Counted from the first letter of the stretch, positions 51,631 to 60,551 are shown. The stretch is 60,898 bases of DNA from Bacillus pseudomycoides (GCF_002551005.1 NZ_NVOY01000010.1:1-60898); one strand, 5' to 3'. Made by a program: numbers and translations. Notes: generated by a model not told the origin, from the sequence alone.

Positions 51631-52740
51631 TTATATAGATTGTGAAAGTAACGAATCTAGTAAATTATTACTTCGCTTTCCTTCTATAAGATCAGCCATA
51701 TACTCTCCCGAAACTGGACTTAACAAAATTCCATTTCGATAATGGCCCGTACAAGCATATAAACCAGTAATGTCTTCATGCCTGCCGATATACGGCATAC
51801 TATGATTTGATTGTGGACGTAATCCTGCCCATGCCCCGTCCCATTCTGCTTCCTTTAACGCTGGAAGAATCTGATACGCACGCTCTAATATAGAAGTAAT
51901 ACTTTCAGGACGCACTGCCTTGTTATATGTATGAGGTTTCATTGTTGCCCCAATGACATAACGTCCACCGCGCTTCGGTGCGATATAAAATCGCTCTTGA
52001 AAAATAGGTGCTTGTAGTAATGGCTTACGACTGCGCACTGCAACGACTTCACCTTTAACGGGATATGTCCCCCACTCACGATGAAAATATTTTAATAGTT
52101 TTGTACTCCATGAACCGCCTGCAATTACTACGTTTTCACATGAAATCGAGCCCTCTGTTGTCAGTAATCCTGTTACATGATTATCGTTCATATGAATATC
52201 AAACACTTCAGTTTCTTCATATATATCCGCTCCAGACATCGTAGCAGAGTGAGCAAATGCTTTCGTCAGCTCCGGGGCAATCACATGACCATCTTTTGGG
52301 TGGTAGACTGCTCCAATAATCGAAGTAGATAAATAGGGCTCTTTTTTCCGTAGTTCTTCTCCTGAGATAAAATGGGACTCTTCTCCTATTCGCTGCTGCC
52401 ATTTCATAATATGAAGAAGCCGTACACTCTCTTCTTCATTTTGAGCAATACGGTAAATTCCTTTTTCTTCATATCCGATATCAATTCCGGTTTTATCACG
52501 TAATAGGCTTGCAAGTTTTGGAAACATCTCGCGGCTTTTCCTGCCTAATTCAAACAGCGGATCGTATTCATCCCATTCTGCCTGTACGCCTAATAGTCCG
52601 GCTGCTGCTTTAGACGCTTCAGAAGCAATCTTTTGTTTTTCAATGATGGCAACTTTATAACCTCTTTCAGCAAGGAAATGTGCAATCGAACTTCCGATTA
52701 CACCGCCGCCAACGATAGCAACATCATATATTTTTTTCAT
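51631..52740 (-). CDS. thiO: Glycine oxidase ThiO
   Basis: This FAD enzyme (369 aa) oxidises glycine to the imine (dehydroglycine) used by ThiG. It shows the dinucleotide site VAIVGGGVIGSSIAHFLAE (about 8-26), EKQKIASEASKAAAGLL, PKRGGRYVIGATM and AGLRPQSNHSMPYIG near the C-terminus. ATG 52740 overlaps the tenI stop by 17 bases; longer starts up to 52791 would overlap more. Part of the thiamine operon. Confidence 0.92.
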   Translation of the reverse strand: MKKIYDVAIVGGGVIGSSIAHFLAERGYKVAIIEKQKIASEASKAAAGLLGVQAEWDEYDPLFELGRKSREMFPKLASLLRDKTGIDIGYEEKGIYRIAQNEEESVRLLHIMKWQQRIGEESHFISGEELRKKEPYLSTSIIGAVYHPKDGHVIAPELTKAFAHSATMSGADIYEETEVFDIHMNDNHVTGLLTTEGSISCENVVIAGGSWSTKLLKYFHREWGTYPVKGEVVAVRSRKPLLQAPIFQERFYIAPKRGGRYVIGATMKPHTYNKAVRPESITSILERAYQILPALKEAEWDGAWAGLRPQSNHSMPYIGRHEDITGLYACTGHYRNGILLSPVSGEYMADLIEGKRSNNLLDSLLSQSI

Positions 52741-53353
52741 GATTTCTCGCCCACTTTCGTATCGTTTCCTTATATAACTTCGCCTGCTCATTCGGTTTTA
52801 CTGCACTTAAAATTCCGGACATAATCGCGATACCAGCAGCACCGGTACCGAGTACTTCTGCCGTATTATGAGGAGTAACCCCTCCAATAGCGGTAATTGG
52901 GATTGTTAAACGTTTTGCCATTTCGGTAATCCCTGCTAATCCTCTTGGCGGAACTCCCTTTTTGGAGTTTGTTTGAAACAAATGCCCATACAGAAGAGAA
53001 TCTGCACCACTTTTAAATGCTGAAACAGCTTCTTCATATGAATGCACCGAGTAACCAACATGCAAATAAGAAAATTTTTCTTTAACAGACTTTATATCCA
53101 CGCTGCGATACCCAAGTTGCACACGTCTAATATTGAATAAAATTGCAATATCAATCCGATCGTTGATGACAAGTTTAGAAGAAGGAAACCCCTTATGTAA
53201 GAGCTTTTCCACACCTTCATATAACTCTTTCGTACTTTTCTCTCGCTCACGAATGTGCAAATAATCTATTTCACTTTCAATATCGGTTGCTATATGCGCT
53301 AACTCTTCAAATGACATACGCCCATTTGATATAACGTGAAGCTCAGCTTTCAT
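52724..53353 (-). CDS. tenI: Thiazole tautomerase TenI (ThiE-like fold)
   Basis: This TIM-barrel protein (209 aa) of the ThiE/TenI family is most like TenI, which aromatises the thiazole product. It shows IDYLHIREREKSTKELYEG, KLVINDRIDIA, the His-containing VGYSVHSYEEA and PPRGLAGITEMAKRLTIPITAIGGV. ThiE-specific catalytic loops for HMP-PP are less convincing, so TenI is preferred. ATG 53353 is used; 53359 is an alternative. Confidence 0.83.
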   Translation of the reverse strand: MKAELHVISNGRMSFEELAHIATDIESEIDYLHIREREKSTKELYEGVEKLLHKGFPSSKLVINDRIDIAILFNIRRVQLGYRSVDIKSVKEKFSYLHVGYSVHSYEEAVSAFKSGADSLLYGHLFQTNSKKGVPPRGLAGITEMAKRLTIPITAIGGVTPHNTAEVLGTGAAGIAIMSGILSAVKPNEQAKLYKETIRKWARNHEKNI

Positions 53354-53363
53354 ACCCATTCGC

Positions 53364-54365
53364 CTACTTTAAAATGTTTTCAAACAACTCGTTTGCCGGA
53401 ACAATTTCTTTTGCCATTCCTTTTTCTTTTAGCCACTTGTTTTGTTTTTCCCACGAACTTGCTGTATCTGATAAAAATGGTTCATCTTTTGTTTCCATTT
53501 TGTCTAATAAAATTTTCATACTTTCTTTTTCAACTTCTGGAATAAGTGGGAAATTCTCTTTTTCTTGATGATTTAATAAAATATTTAATGCTTCATCTGG
53601 ATTTTTCTTCATAAATTCATAACCTTTTTTCGCCCCTCGTAAAAAGGCTTGTAATGTTTCTTTATCTTGTTTCAATGTTTTATCGCCTGTTACAAATACA
53701 AGTTCATGATAGTTCGGTACACCGTAATCCGCTGGGTTGAAATATGCTGGCTCGTAACCTTCATGACGCATGACTGGCACTTCATAGTTAATATATGCCC
53801 CTGTAACAGCATCTACTTTTTTCGTAGTCAGAGCCAGTACTAAATCAAAACTAACATCAACTACTTTTACGTTATTTGGGTTTCCCCCGTCTTCTTTAAT
53901 CATCGTTTTTAAATATTCTTCACTTAACGGTGTCCCTCAATATCCCACTGTTTTTCCTTCCAAATCTTTAGGAGAAGAAATGCCTGCTGATTTTAGCGAT
54001 ACAACATGGTTTAAAGGGGAACGAACAACTGCACCGATAGATTTTACTGGAATGTGTTCATTCGCTCTCGCAATCACAACATCAGGCTGATAATATAATC
54101 CAACTGTTACTTTTCCTGCTGCCGCTAACGTTAATGGATCAGTTGGATTAGAAGGAAATTTAATATTTACCTTCACACCTTCTTCTTTAAAATAACCCTT
54201 TTCAATTGCTGTATAAATAAAGCTATGCACTGCATTTGGGTACCAATCGAGCATGACCGTTACTTCTTTTTCACCTTTTTTCTTTTCCGATGCCGAATTG
54301 CTAGAACACCCAGTAATCATCGCAATTAATAATGTAAACACAAAGATGCGCTTTAATAATTTCAT
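53364..54365 (-). pseudogene. thiY: thiY pseudogene (HMP-type binding lipoprotein) with an internal TGA
   Basis: This was a lipoprotein (333 codons) of the NMT1/THI5 type that binds pyrimidine precursors for uptake. The N-terminal signal ends in ITGC, followed by VTVMLDWYPNAVHSFIYTAI and LAAAGKVTVGLYYQPDVVIAR. Codon 143 is TGA (53937-53939), with GKTVGY before it and GTPLSEEYLKTM after it in the same frame. A TGG tryptophan is the expected codon. The downstream half is otherwise intact (about 180 codons), so this is a recent nonsense mutation, not a frameshift. Confidence 0.9.
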
Positions 54366-54664
54366 GAGTGCTTCCTCCAACTAATAAATTTCCTCTCAAA
54401 TATCGAAACGAGTAATACAAAGAAAATAGCGAGCAATGACAATAAAACGATTGGTGCAAACACACCCGCACCATCCATTTGTGTCATCATTCGTTTACTA
54501 AAATAGCCTAGTCCTGCTTGTGCTCCAAGCCACTCTCCAATCGCTGCCCCAATCATACTAATAAATTCCCCTTCTTGTACTACAGCATTAAGACTTTCTA
54601 TAATCGGTTTCTCATCATAATGAAAAGAAACGTTATGAAATTGTAGTATGTTCTTGCTCCTCAA
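54362..54664 (-). pseudogene. thiZ-thiX deletion fusion (dead ABC importer genes)
   Basis: The frame of about 100 codons starts as an ABC ATPase (ILQFHNVSFHYDEKPIIESL, EGEFISMIG). Where Walker A (GPSGCGKST) should follow, it jumps to the C-terminus of a permease (AAIGEWLGAQAGLGYFSKRM, FAPIVLLSLLAIFFVLLVSI). Thus the rest of thiZ and most of thiX have been removed by one in-frame deletion, near 54548-54558. The fused product cannot bind ATP or transport. TTG 54664 follows AAGGAG and overlaps tenA. Confidence 0.87.
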
Positions 54665-55328
54665 AACCCCACATCTCCTTACGATATGCCATATCCCAAA
54701 ATAAGTATTCAAAACGGCTGGAATATAAGAAGATCTCTTCTAAACGATTTCGTTCTTCTTCTGTTTTCCCTACTGCAATTTCATTACATAAATCAATTAA
54801 CCATACACAAAGATTCCCATATTCATCAGAGCTATATCCTTGAATCCATTCACCAAAAAATTCGTGATCGCGTGCCCCTGGAATAGCATTTAAACGCTTT
54901 CCAATCTCCCAATAACTCCACATACACGGAAGCAATGCTGCAATTAACTCAGCAAGTGTACCGTTTTGTGAAACGGACATCATATAGTTTGTATATGCTA
55001 GATTCATAGCAGACGGCTTTGCTAATTCCATCTCTTCAACAGAAATTCCTAAACGCTTTGCATATTGTTTATGAATCGTCATTTCTCCATTTAAAATCCC
55101 ATCAATTTGTTCAGCAAATTTCGCCATCACTTTTGGGTTTGTTGCTTTTACAACACCAATTGCATATAGCTTGGCGTAATCTAATAAATACAAATAATCT
55201 TGAACAATATAATATTGAAATCTATCTTTCTCTAACGTTCCATCTCCCATCCCTGTTACAAATGGATGATTATGACTCTTTTCCCAAACAGGTTGCACCT
55301 TTTCAAATAGTCTTTCACAAAATGTCAT
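54633..55328 (-). CDS. tenA: Thiaminase II / aminopyrimidine hydrolase TenA
   Basis: This all-helical enzyme (231 aa) salvages pyrimidine from degraded thiamine, releasing HMP. It shows HPFVTGMGDGTLEKDRFQYYI, QDYLYLLDYAKLYAIG, the catalytic Cys region LLPCMWSYWEIG and FEYLFWDMAYRKEMW near the end. ATG 55328 has GGAAGGGG upstream. First gene after two tandem TPP riboswitches. It could feed HMP to ThiD even though the ThiXYZ-type importer is lost. Confidence 0.93.
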   Translation of the reverse strand: MTFCERLFEKVQPVWEKSHNHPFVTGMGDGTLEKDRFQYYIVQDYLYLLDYAKLYAIGVVKATNPKVMAKFAEQIDGILNGEMTIHKQYAKRLGISVEEMELAKPSAMNLAYTNYMMSVSQNGTLAELIAALLPCMWSYWEIGKRLNAIPGARDHEFFGEWIQGYSSDEYGNLCVWLIDLCNEIAVGKTEEERNRLEEIFLYSSRFEYLFWDMAYRKEMWGFEEQEHTTIS

Positions 55329-55362
55329 TTCCGCTTCCCCTTCCTGTATATATGTTTCCAAA

Positions 55363-55391
55363 TAAAAAACCACTTCTATATAAGAAGTGGC
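55363..55391 (-). terminator. Terminator of the proximal TPP riboswitch
   Basis: CCACTTCT/AGAAGTGG hairpin followed by TTTTTT on the minus strand, between the second aptamer and tenA. Confidence 0.88.
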
Positions 55392-55427
55392 CACAGCAAA
55401 CAAAAGAAAAACTCATTTGTTGTTTCC

Positions 55428-55512
55428 ACTTCCCTACGCTAGCATCACCTAGATCAGGTTATAAGGGTTAAGGTTTTTACCTCTCTCAGCTTTTAAGCAC
55501 CCCTAGTGGTGT
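55428..55512 (-). ncRNA. TPP riboswitch (proximal of a tandem pair)
   Basis: The minus strand carries TAGGGGTGC, GCTGAGAG, AACCCTTATAACCTGATC and GATGCTAGCGTAGGG, the conserved THI-box. It is followed by a terminator before tenA, so TPP should stop transcription here. Confidence 0.95.
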
Positions 55513-55527
55513 TCTATAAAATTTTCA

Positions 55528-55568
55528 ATAAAAAAGTCCCCGTTTCTATGCATAAAGAAACGGGGACG
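55528..55568 (-). terminator. Terminator of the distal TPP riboswitch
   Basis: GTCCCCGTTTCTTT pairs with AGAAACGGGGAC and is followed by TTTTTT on the minus strand, between the two TPP aptamers. Confidence 0.9.
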
Positions 55569-55589
55569 TTATTTATATCGTCCAAATTG

Positions 55590-55682
55590 CTTCCCTACGC
55601 TAGCATCATCTAGATCAGGTTCAAGGGTCAAAGACTATAGGTCTTACTCTCAGCTAGCAACACTAGCACCCCTAGCAGTATA
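55590..55682 (-). ncRNA. TPP riboswitch (distal, promoter-proximal, of a tandem pair)
   Basis: The minus strand shows CTAGGGGTGC, GCTGAGAGTAAGA, TGACCCTTGAACCTGATC and GATGCTAGCGTAGGG, a second complete THI-box with its own terminator. Tandem TPP riboswitches before tenA are known from B. anthracis. Confidence 0.95.
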
Positions 55683-55698
55683 TTCGTTTAACATAGTC

Positions 55699-55727
55699 AG
55701 TATACCATCACAATATCTTACCCGCAA
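55699..55727 (-). promoter_or_regulatory. Sigma-A promoter of the thiamine operon
   Basis: TTGCGG, 17 bp and TATACT on the minus strand, just upstream of the first TPP aptamer. Confidence 0.75.
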
Positions 55728-55827
55728 CTCTTTTCATTTCTTCTCCTTCTACCTATCTGTAAGTTCAGAAAAAATCGAATTTCTTCTCGCTCTTTCCATA
55801 ATAGCTATAAATCTGCTATCCTTTTAT

Positions 55828-55992
55828 TATATACCCATTTTCACTTTTCGACATTTAAGTCGCTGCTATGCAATATACATCATGATCGCTACTTGTTTTC
55901 TCCTTTTTATTTAAACCTTGCATGTGGTAGAAAAAGGCCTTGCCCATTTCTATACGCGGCTAAATTCACCACTCTAAAAAGAAAAATTTTGT
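55828..55992 (+). repeat. Dispersed bcr-like repeat, copy 6
   Basis: Full-length but diverged: TTTAAGTCGCTGCTATGCAA, CTCCTTTTTATTTAAACC, TTGCATGTGGTAGAAAAAGG, CCTTGCCCATTTCTATACG and a weak final stem. It lies between the thiamine leader and the M23 hydrolase gene. Confidence 0.62.
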
Positions 55993-56113
55993 AACCTACA
56001 TATAGAGAAAAAGCTGTCGTTTGTTTTTTATCTATAAATATGTTACAAACTTAATATCTTCATATTATAATTTAGATTATACCAATTTATCACATAAGGA
56101 GGTCTATGAATAT

Positions 56114-57274
56114 ATGAATTTAAAAATCGCAACACTAACAGCAACTACTGTAGCAGTTGCCGCCATGCTCCCCTCTATAGCAGACTCTAATGTACATACT
56201 GTAGAAGCAGAGCAAACAGCAAAAGCAAAAATTGGTTATGTAAAAACGGAAACATTACAAATGTACAATAGCCCGAATGGAACAGACTCTGTTATTGATA
56301 ACATTACACGTGACACTCCCGTTACTATTCTTGAAACAACAAATGAATGGTACAAAGTTCACACTCACAATAAAACTGGCTATGTCAAAAAAGAAGCCAT
56401 TTCTTTAACAAAACCACAAAAGAATCAATACATCGTAAATGCAGATGCATTAAACGTTCGCTCTGAACCAAATGCACAATCTGAAATTATTACTGTATTA
56501 CCAAATGGGAAATTTGTTACTGTTCAAGAAGAACAAGAGGGATGGTATAAAGTTATACATAATGGAACAAGTGGCTATGTAAAGAAAGAATTTTTATCTA
56601 ACGTAGCTCAGCCATTAGTAAAAGGAATTACTGTACAAGGCGGAAGTACTTATTATGTTGCCACTCTAACATTAAAAGTACGTAGCGGAGCAGGAACAAA
56701 TACAGCTATTATCGGTTCTTTAACAAACGGAACACAAGTACAAGTCGTTGAAAGTGTGGGAACATGGTATAAAATTCGCTATGGATCAGGATATGGCTAT
56801 GTCGCACAGCATTATTTAGTGCAAGGACAACAGCAACAACAGCAGCAACCAAAACAGCAAGCTACACCATCTATTCCAGCTGTATTTAAATATCCTGCCC
56901 AAGGAAAAATCAGCTCAGAATTTGATGTACGCTGGGGAGAAATGCACTACGGTTTAGATATTGCAGCAACAGGAAATGTTCCAATCCAAGCTGCCGCATC
57001 TGGGACTGTTGTTAAATCGTATTATTCTACAAGCTATGGGAACGTTGTATTTGTTGCTCATCGTATAAACGGGAACTTATACACAACTGTATATGCCCAC
57101 ATGAAAAGCCGCGCTGTCAAAGCAGGAGATACAGTACAAACAGGCCAATTGCTCGGTTATATGGGAAATACAGGGCATTCATTTGGACAACACTTGCATT
57201 TTGAATTGCATAACGGGGAATGGAATTTTGAAAAAACAAATGCTGTAAATCCACTTCCTTTCTTAGTTAGGTAA
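56114..57274 (+). CDS. Secreted SH3b-M23 peptidoglycan hydrolase
   Basis: This 386-aa wall hydrolase has a signal peptide (residues 1-30), three bacterial SH3 domains (about 45-105, 115-170, 180-240, each with LNVRS/LKVRSG-type and GYVKKE/GYVAQHY motifs), a Gln-rich linker and an M23 metallopeptidase domain with zinc ligands in MHYGLDIA and HLHFELH. M23 enzymes cut peptide cross-bridges. ATG 56114 follows AAGGAGGT by 10 bases; the open frame to 56021 has no site. A small membrane gene follows 7 bp later. Confidence 0.92.
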   Translation: MNLKIATLTATTVAVAAMLPSIADSNVHTVEAEQTAKAKIGYVKTETLQMYNSPNGTDSVIDNITRDTPVTILETTNEWYKVHTHNKTGYVKKEAISLTKPQKNQYIVNADALNVRSEPNAQSEIITVLPNGKFVTVQEEQEGWYKVIHNGTSGYVKKEFLSNVAQPLVKGITVQGGSTYYVATLTLKVRSGAGTNTAIIGSLTNGTQVQVVESVGTWYKIRYGSGYGYVAQHYLVQGQQQQQQQPKQQATPSIPAVFKYPAQGKISSEFDVRWGEMHYGLDIAATGNVPIQAAASGTVVKSYYSTSYGNVVFVAHRINGNLYTTVYAHMKSRAVKAGDTVQTGQLLGYMGNTGHSFGQHLHFELHNGEWNFEKTNAVNPLPFLVR

Positions 57275-57280
57275 CGCATA

Positions 57281-57640
57281 ATGATACGTAATATTCCATT
57301 ACTGATTGAGTATTTAGCGTTTTTCGGTTTAATTTGTTGCTTAGTAATTTACAACACAAACATTGTATTTTTAAGCATTATTATTACATTTGTTGCTTGT
57401 GAAATGCTTATGGAAATATTCAAAATTCGACTAAAGCGACATATTGCACACATATATACTGCTCTATTCATAATCAGTTCTTTAATAACAAACATGATTT
57501 ATAATGGCTTGCATATCTCTGCAATGTTTCCAGTATTTTTTATGGCCATTCTTCTTATCGTATCTCAATATATATATGTTCCAGAATATCGGAAACAACA
57601 ACAGCATCAACAACAAGAAACATGGAAAGTGGGAAAATAG
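57281..57640 (+). CDS. Membrane protein of unknown function (119 aa)
   Basis: This protein has four hydrophobic helices (about 10-28, 30-48, 58-75, 80-98) and a Gln/His-rich tail (RKQQQHQQQETWKVGK). It lies 7 bp after the M23 hydrolase stop and has little ribosome binding site of its own, so translation is probably coupled. Its stop overlaps the next small gene by one base. No family recognised. Confidence 0.7.
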   Translation: MIRNIPLLIEYLAFFGLICCLVIYNTNIVFLSIIITFVACEMLMEIFKIRLKRHIAHIYTALFIISSLITNMIYNGLHISAMFPVFFMAILLIVSQYIYVPEYRKQQQHQQQETWKVGK

Positions 57641-57795
57641 TGCACCGATTCTTTACAACCAGTCTATTAAAATCTTTTCTAGACTCGTATGAAAGAATAA
57701 ATCATTTTTTCGGCATTAAAGATAATACAAATAGTCAATTTCTTTTATACGGTATGATTTCTCTTACAATTATTTCTCTTTTTCTTTACTATTAA
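57640..57795 (+). CDS. Small membrane protein (51 aa), unknown function
   Basis: A GTG-started frame overlaps the upstream stop by one base (TAGTG) and ends just before a strong terminator. It encodes a basic N-terminal part (MHRFFTTSLLKSFLDSYERI), a polar stretch and a C-terminal helix (FLLYGMISLTIISLFLYY). It fills the remaining space of the operon. GGAAAGTGGG lies upstream. No family recognised. Confidence 0.55.
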   Translation: MHRFFTTSLLKSFLDSYERINHFFGIKDNTNSQFLLYGMISLTIISLFLYY

Positions 57796-57831
57796 AAAAA
57801 GGATTCCACACGATGTGGAATCCTTTTTTGT
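57794..57831. terminator. Bidirectional terminator after the M23 operon
   Basis: AAAAAGGATTCCACA pairs with TGTGGAATCCTTTTT; T-runs on both strands. Confidence 0.88.
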
Positions 57832-57875
57832 GCTCTATATAAATTAAAAATCTCATATAAAACTACTTTTCTCGT

Positions 57876-59027
57876 TTATCCGCATGCATATTGCTCATAA
57901 ATAAAACTTAAATTATATTTATGTTCTAAATTCATACGTTGTTCATCACTGCACCAATAAAATAAAATATCATGTATTGATGCATAGCGCTTATTCTTTA
58001 AAAATTGCTTAATAAAGGAAGGAAAACAATTTGGTAATTGTATAAATATATAATTGCGTAGTAGTTCCTCTTTATAACCGATTCCTTTGCATATATGCAT
58101 AAGTTCTTCACAATAATACATTTGCTGTGGAACTTGAATCATTCCAAAAAATGGAATGTACGATAATAATTTCCCAATAAAGTGCTCATATTTTGTTATA
58201 AACTCAAATGACATATGTTCCATCATTTCTTTTATAACAAACAAATAATCATCAACATGAGTTGTCTTTAACGGATTCAGATGATCAGATATTTGTGCAA
58301 TGACTGCACGCTGACATGCTACAACAGCACGGCTTGGTTCATAATATGTTAAGAAATCTGTACATTTTCGATATTTTTTTAATAAATCTAGCGTGTATAC
58401 ATCACAAATATATGTATTACAATATTTTGCAAGCTCCATTAAATTTTCATCTAACTGCTCTTTTGATAATGCCTTTGCTTGTTTACAAAGAAACAGAAAC
58501 ATAAACTCCATCATTTCTTTATGAGACAAAAGCGTCTTATACTTTTCAATACACTCTACATTAAACTTAATTCTTTCCCAAATAAAATCATCATTACTTT
58601 CTAATTCCATAACCTTTTGTTTTATAATTAAATAATTCCAAGCGACTACTTGTGTAAATACATCCCATGATTCGTACTCTAACGATGTTTGTACGAATTC
58701 CTCTAATCCCTCAGCAACCATAAAAGTATAAGCTTGTTGATACCATCCTACTTCTTGAAATAAACGAATAATTCGAACTAAAGTTGGCATTTCATCTTTA
58801 TGAAATTTCGGCAAATTATGTATTTTTTTCATTCCATATAAAATAAAAGGAATTAAATTTTCTTTCTTGTAAAATTCTTTTTCTTTCCAAGCCAAAATAG
58901 TTCGTTCTTTTCCTTCCCCTTTTGGATACTCTGGTATAAGCAAAGCGAGTAAATCTGCAAAATTTTCCGGCTCTGTATACGTATCCGTAACCAAGTTCCA
59001 ATTCGGTTCAGGTTGCATAATCGTCAT
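57876..59027 (-). CDS. Large helical protein of unknown function (383 aa)
   Basis: This soluble protein is nearly all helical, rich in aromatic residues (Tyr, Phe) and Cys (about 10 Cys). It has no signal peptide or membrane segment. Repeated helix-pair patterns (LIRLFQEVGWYQQAYTFMVA, ECIEKYKTLLSHKEMMEFMF) suggest TPR-like alpha-alpha repeats, but no consensus TPR is visible. GGGGGG precedes ATG. Function unknown; the family looks restricted to close relatives. Confidence 0.75.
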   Translation of the reverse strand: MTIMQPEPNWNLVTDTYTEPENFADLLALLIPEYPKGEGKERTILAWKEKEFYKKENLIPFILYGMKKIHNLPKFHKDEMPTLVRIIRLFQEVGWYQQAYTFMVAEGLEEFVQTSLEYESWDVFTQVVAWNYLIIKQKVMELESNDDFIWERIKFNVECIEKYKTLLSHKEMMEFMFLFLCKQAKALSKEQLDENLMELAKYCNTYICDVYTLDLLKKYRKCTDFLTYYEPSRAVVACQRAVIAQISDHLNPLKTTHVDDYLFVIKEMMEHMSFEFITKYEHFIGKLLSYIPFFGMIQVPQQMYYCEELMHICKGIGYKEELLRNYIFIQLPNCFPSFIKQFLKNKRYASIHDILFYWCSDEQRMNLEHKYNLSFIYEQYACG

Positions 59028-59338
59028 ATAATTCCCCCCTATTTTCTATATGTATGATAAAATATTTGAATGCTATTAAACTAATCATTAATATTAATAT
59101 ATTCAAAGAAATATATAATACTTATATTTATTAGTATATCATGTTTTTTATATGTTAATAGTTGTTAATAAAAATTTCAGAAGTAATTCACATAAAATAT
59201 AAATTTAATCTGCGGGAGAACCCCCCCCACAGATTATGAATGAAACTAATGGAGCGTATGTTAACAGCTTATCCTTCACTACAGCTTTGCTTTCTAATCA
59301 AGCTATCCTTAGCAAACAAAATAAAAGTATCCCTTTCT

Positions 59339-59758
59339 TTAGTCTGTCTGCTCTGATATTTCACTTAAGGCAACGCCTGCTTGATCATCTGCATATTTAG
59401 TTGTTGCTAAATCACCAAGTGCTAGCATCCCAACAAGTTGCCCATGTTCAACTACTGGTAATCTTCTTATTTGGTAACGTGCCATTAACTCTGTCGCTTT
59501 TTCAATCGCGTCATCAGGTGACACGGAAATAATTTGTGTTGTCATAACATTTGTAATTTGATTGGAACCCGGATGCTTTTCCGCAATTCCTCGCACAACC
59601 AAATCACGGTCTGTAACAAGACCAATAACTTGATTATTCTCCACAACAGGAATCATTCCTATATCTTCTTCTTTCATTTTTACCGCTGCCTCATATACAT
59701 TATCTAATGGTGTACATTGTACAATATTTGTACTCATCAATTCTCGAACAGTTGTCAT
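59339..59758 (-). CDS. CBS-domain protein (YhcV-like)
   Basis: This 139-aa protein consists of two CBS domains (about 8-60 and 70-125): VRELMSTNIVQCTPLDNVYE, IGMIPVVENNQVIGLVTDRDLVVRG, and VMTTQIISVSPDD, RRLPVVEHGQLVGMLALGDLA. Such paired CBS domains bind adenosyl compounds (AMP, ATP, SAM or c-di-AMP). AAGGAGGG lies before ATG 59758. The target is unknown. Monocistronic. Confidence 0.9.
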   Translation of the reverse strand: MTTVRELMSTNIVQCTPLDNVYEAAVKMKEEDIGMIPVVENNQVIGLVTDRDLVVRGIAEKHPGSNQITNVMTTQIISVSPDDAIEKATELMARYQIRRLPVVEHGQLVGMLALGDLATTKYADDQAGVALSEISEQTD

Positions 59759-59799
59759 AAATATATTACCCTCCTTTACACACTTTAGCATTTCCAACC

Positions 59800-60440
59800 C
59801 TCTTCATTTCGATTCGCCAGTCCATTAAAGAAAAACGAGGTACCGACTATCATTAAAAATAAAGAATATTACTTTACCAAATGTAGAGAACGATTATAAT
59901 CTAAACATCATTGTCTAGAATCCCCCCACAAAACATAAAATAAATTGGATACTCACAGCTGCAATGGCCAATTTTAAATTGCGAAGAGAAAATATACGCT
60001 TTATCGTTCTTAATTAAGAAACGGGTTGTAAAGATACAGAGTAATAAGTAGGATGAGGTTAGTATAAAAGATACCTTATACCGTAAACTATTCATGCAAC
60101 ATTCCGGTGTACAAGAATCTATTCTAAGTATAACTAAAATAATCAATTGGTAAAAATATATTGCACTATATTCTTTCCTAATTACACAAAATCATACAAA
60201 ATCCTTCATTATTTATAATAAAAAACAAAACATTTTATAATATGGTAAAGATATATTTATTGTTAAAATAACGTGAAACAACCATCAGTAGAGTTTCTTT
60301 ATTTCGATACTTTTAATTTAACTAATCAAAAGTATCCGAATAAACACATGGATTAGGAGATCATGAATCAAAGAAGTAATTATAATTTGTTATAACAAAT
60401 ATAATATATGGAAGGTATAATGTATAATATTATTTTTCCT
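59800..60440. other. AT-rich intergenic region between the CBS gene and the tRNA operon
   Basis: About 640 bp without a credible gene. Short frames on either strand lack ribosome binding sites. The 60360-60440 part carries several TATAAT-like sequences. I see no repeat or RNA here. Confidence 0.5.
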
Positions 60441-60442
60441 TA

Positions 60443-60478
60443 AATAAAAAGAGTCAGCATGGTGCTGACTCTTTTTAA
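60443..60478 (-). terminator. Terminator of the tRNA operon
   Basis: AAAGAGTCAGCA pairs with TGCTGACTCTTT around CCA; the minus strand continues with TTTATTT. It stands just after the last tRNA. Confidence 0.88.
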
Positions 60479-60550
60479 TGACCCGTACGGGATTCGAACC
60501 CGTGTTACCGCCGTGAAAGGGCGGTGTCTTAACCACTTGACCAACGGGCC
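60479..60550 (-). tRNA. tRNA-Glu (UUC)
   Basis: Full cloverleaf on the minus strand: acceptor GGCCCGT/ACGGGTC, anticodon loop CTTTCAC with UUC, T-loop GTTCGAATC. CCA is not encoded. Last of the operon. Confidence 0.95.
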
Positions 60551-60551
60551 A

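Noticed and set aside
53937-53939. Frameshift or selenocysteine reading at the thiY TGA
   Set aside because: The two halves are in the same frame, so there is no frameshift. No selenocysteine insertion element is seen and relatives of this family have Trp in such a position (WGTPLS), so a nonsense mutation is simpler.
59901-60146. Minus-strand frame of 81 codons upstream of the CBS gene
   Set aside because: No ribosome binding site, atypical composition, and an AT-rich non-coding appearance.
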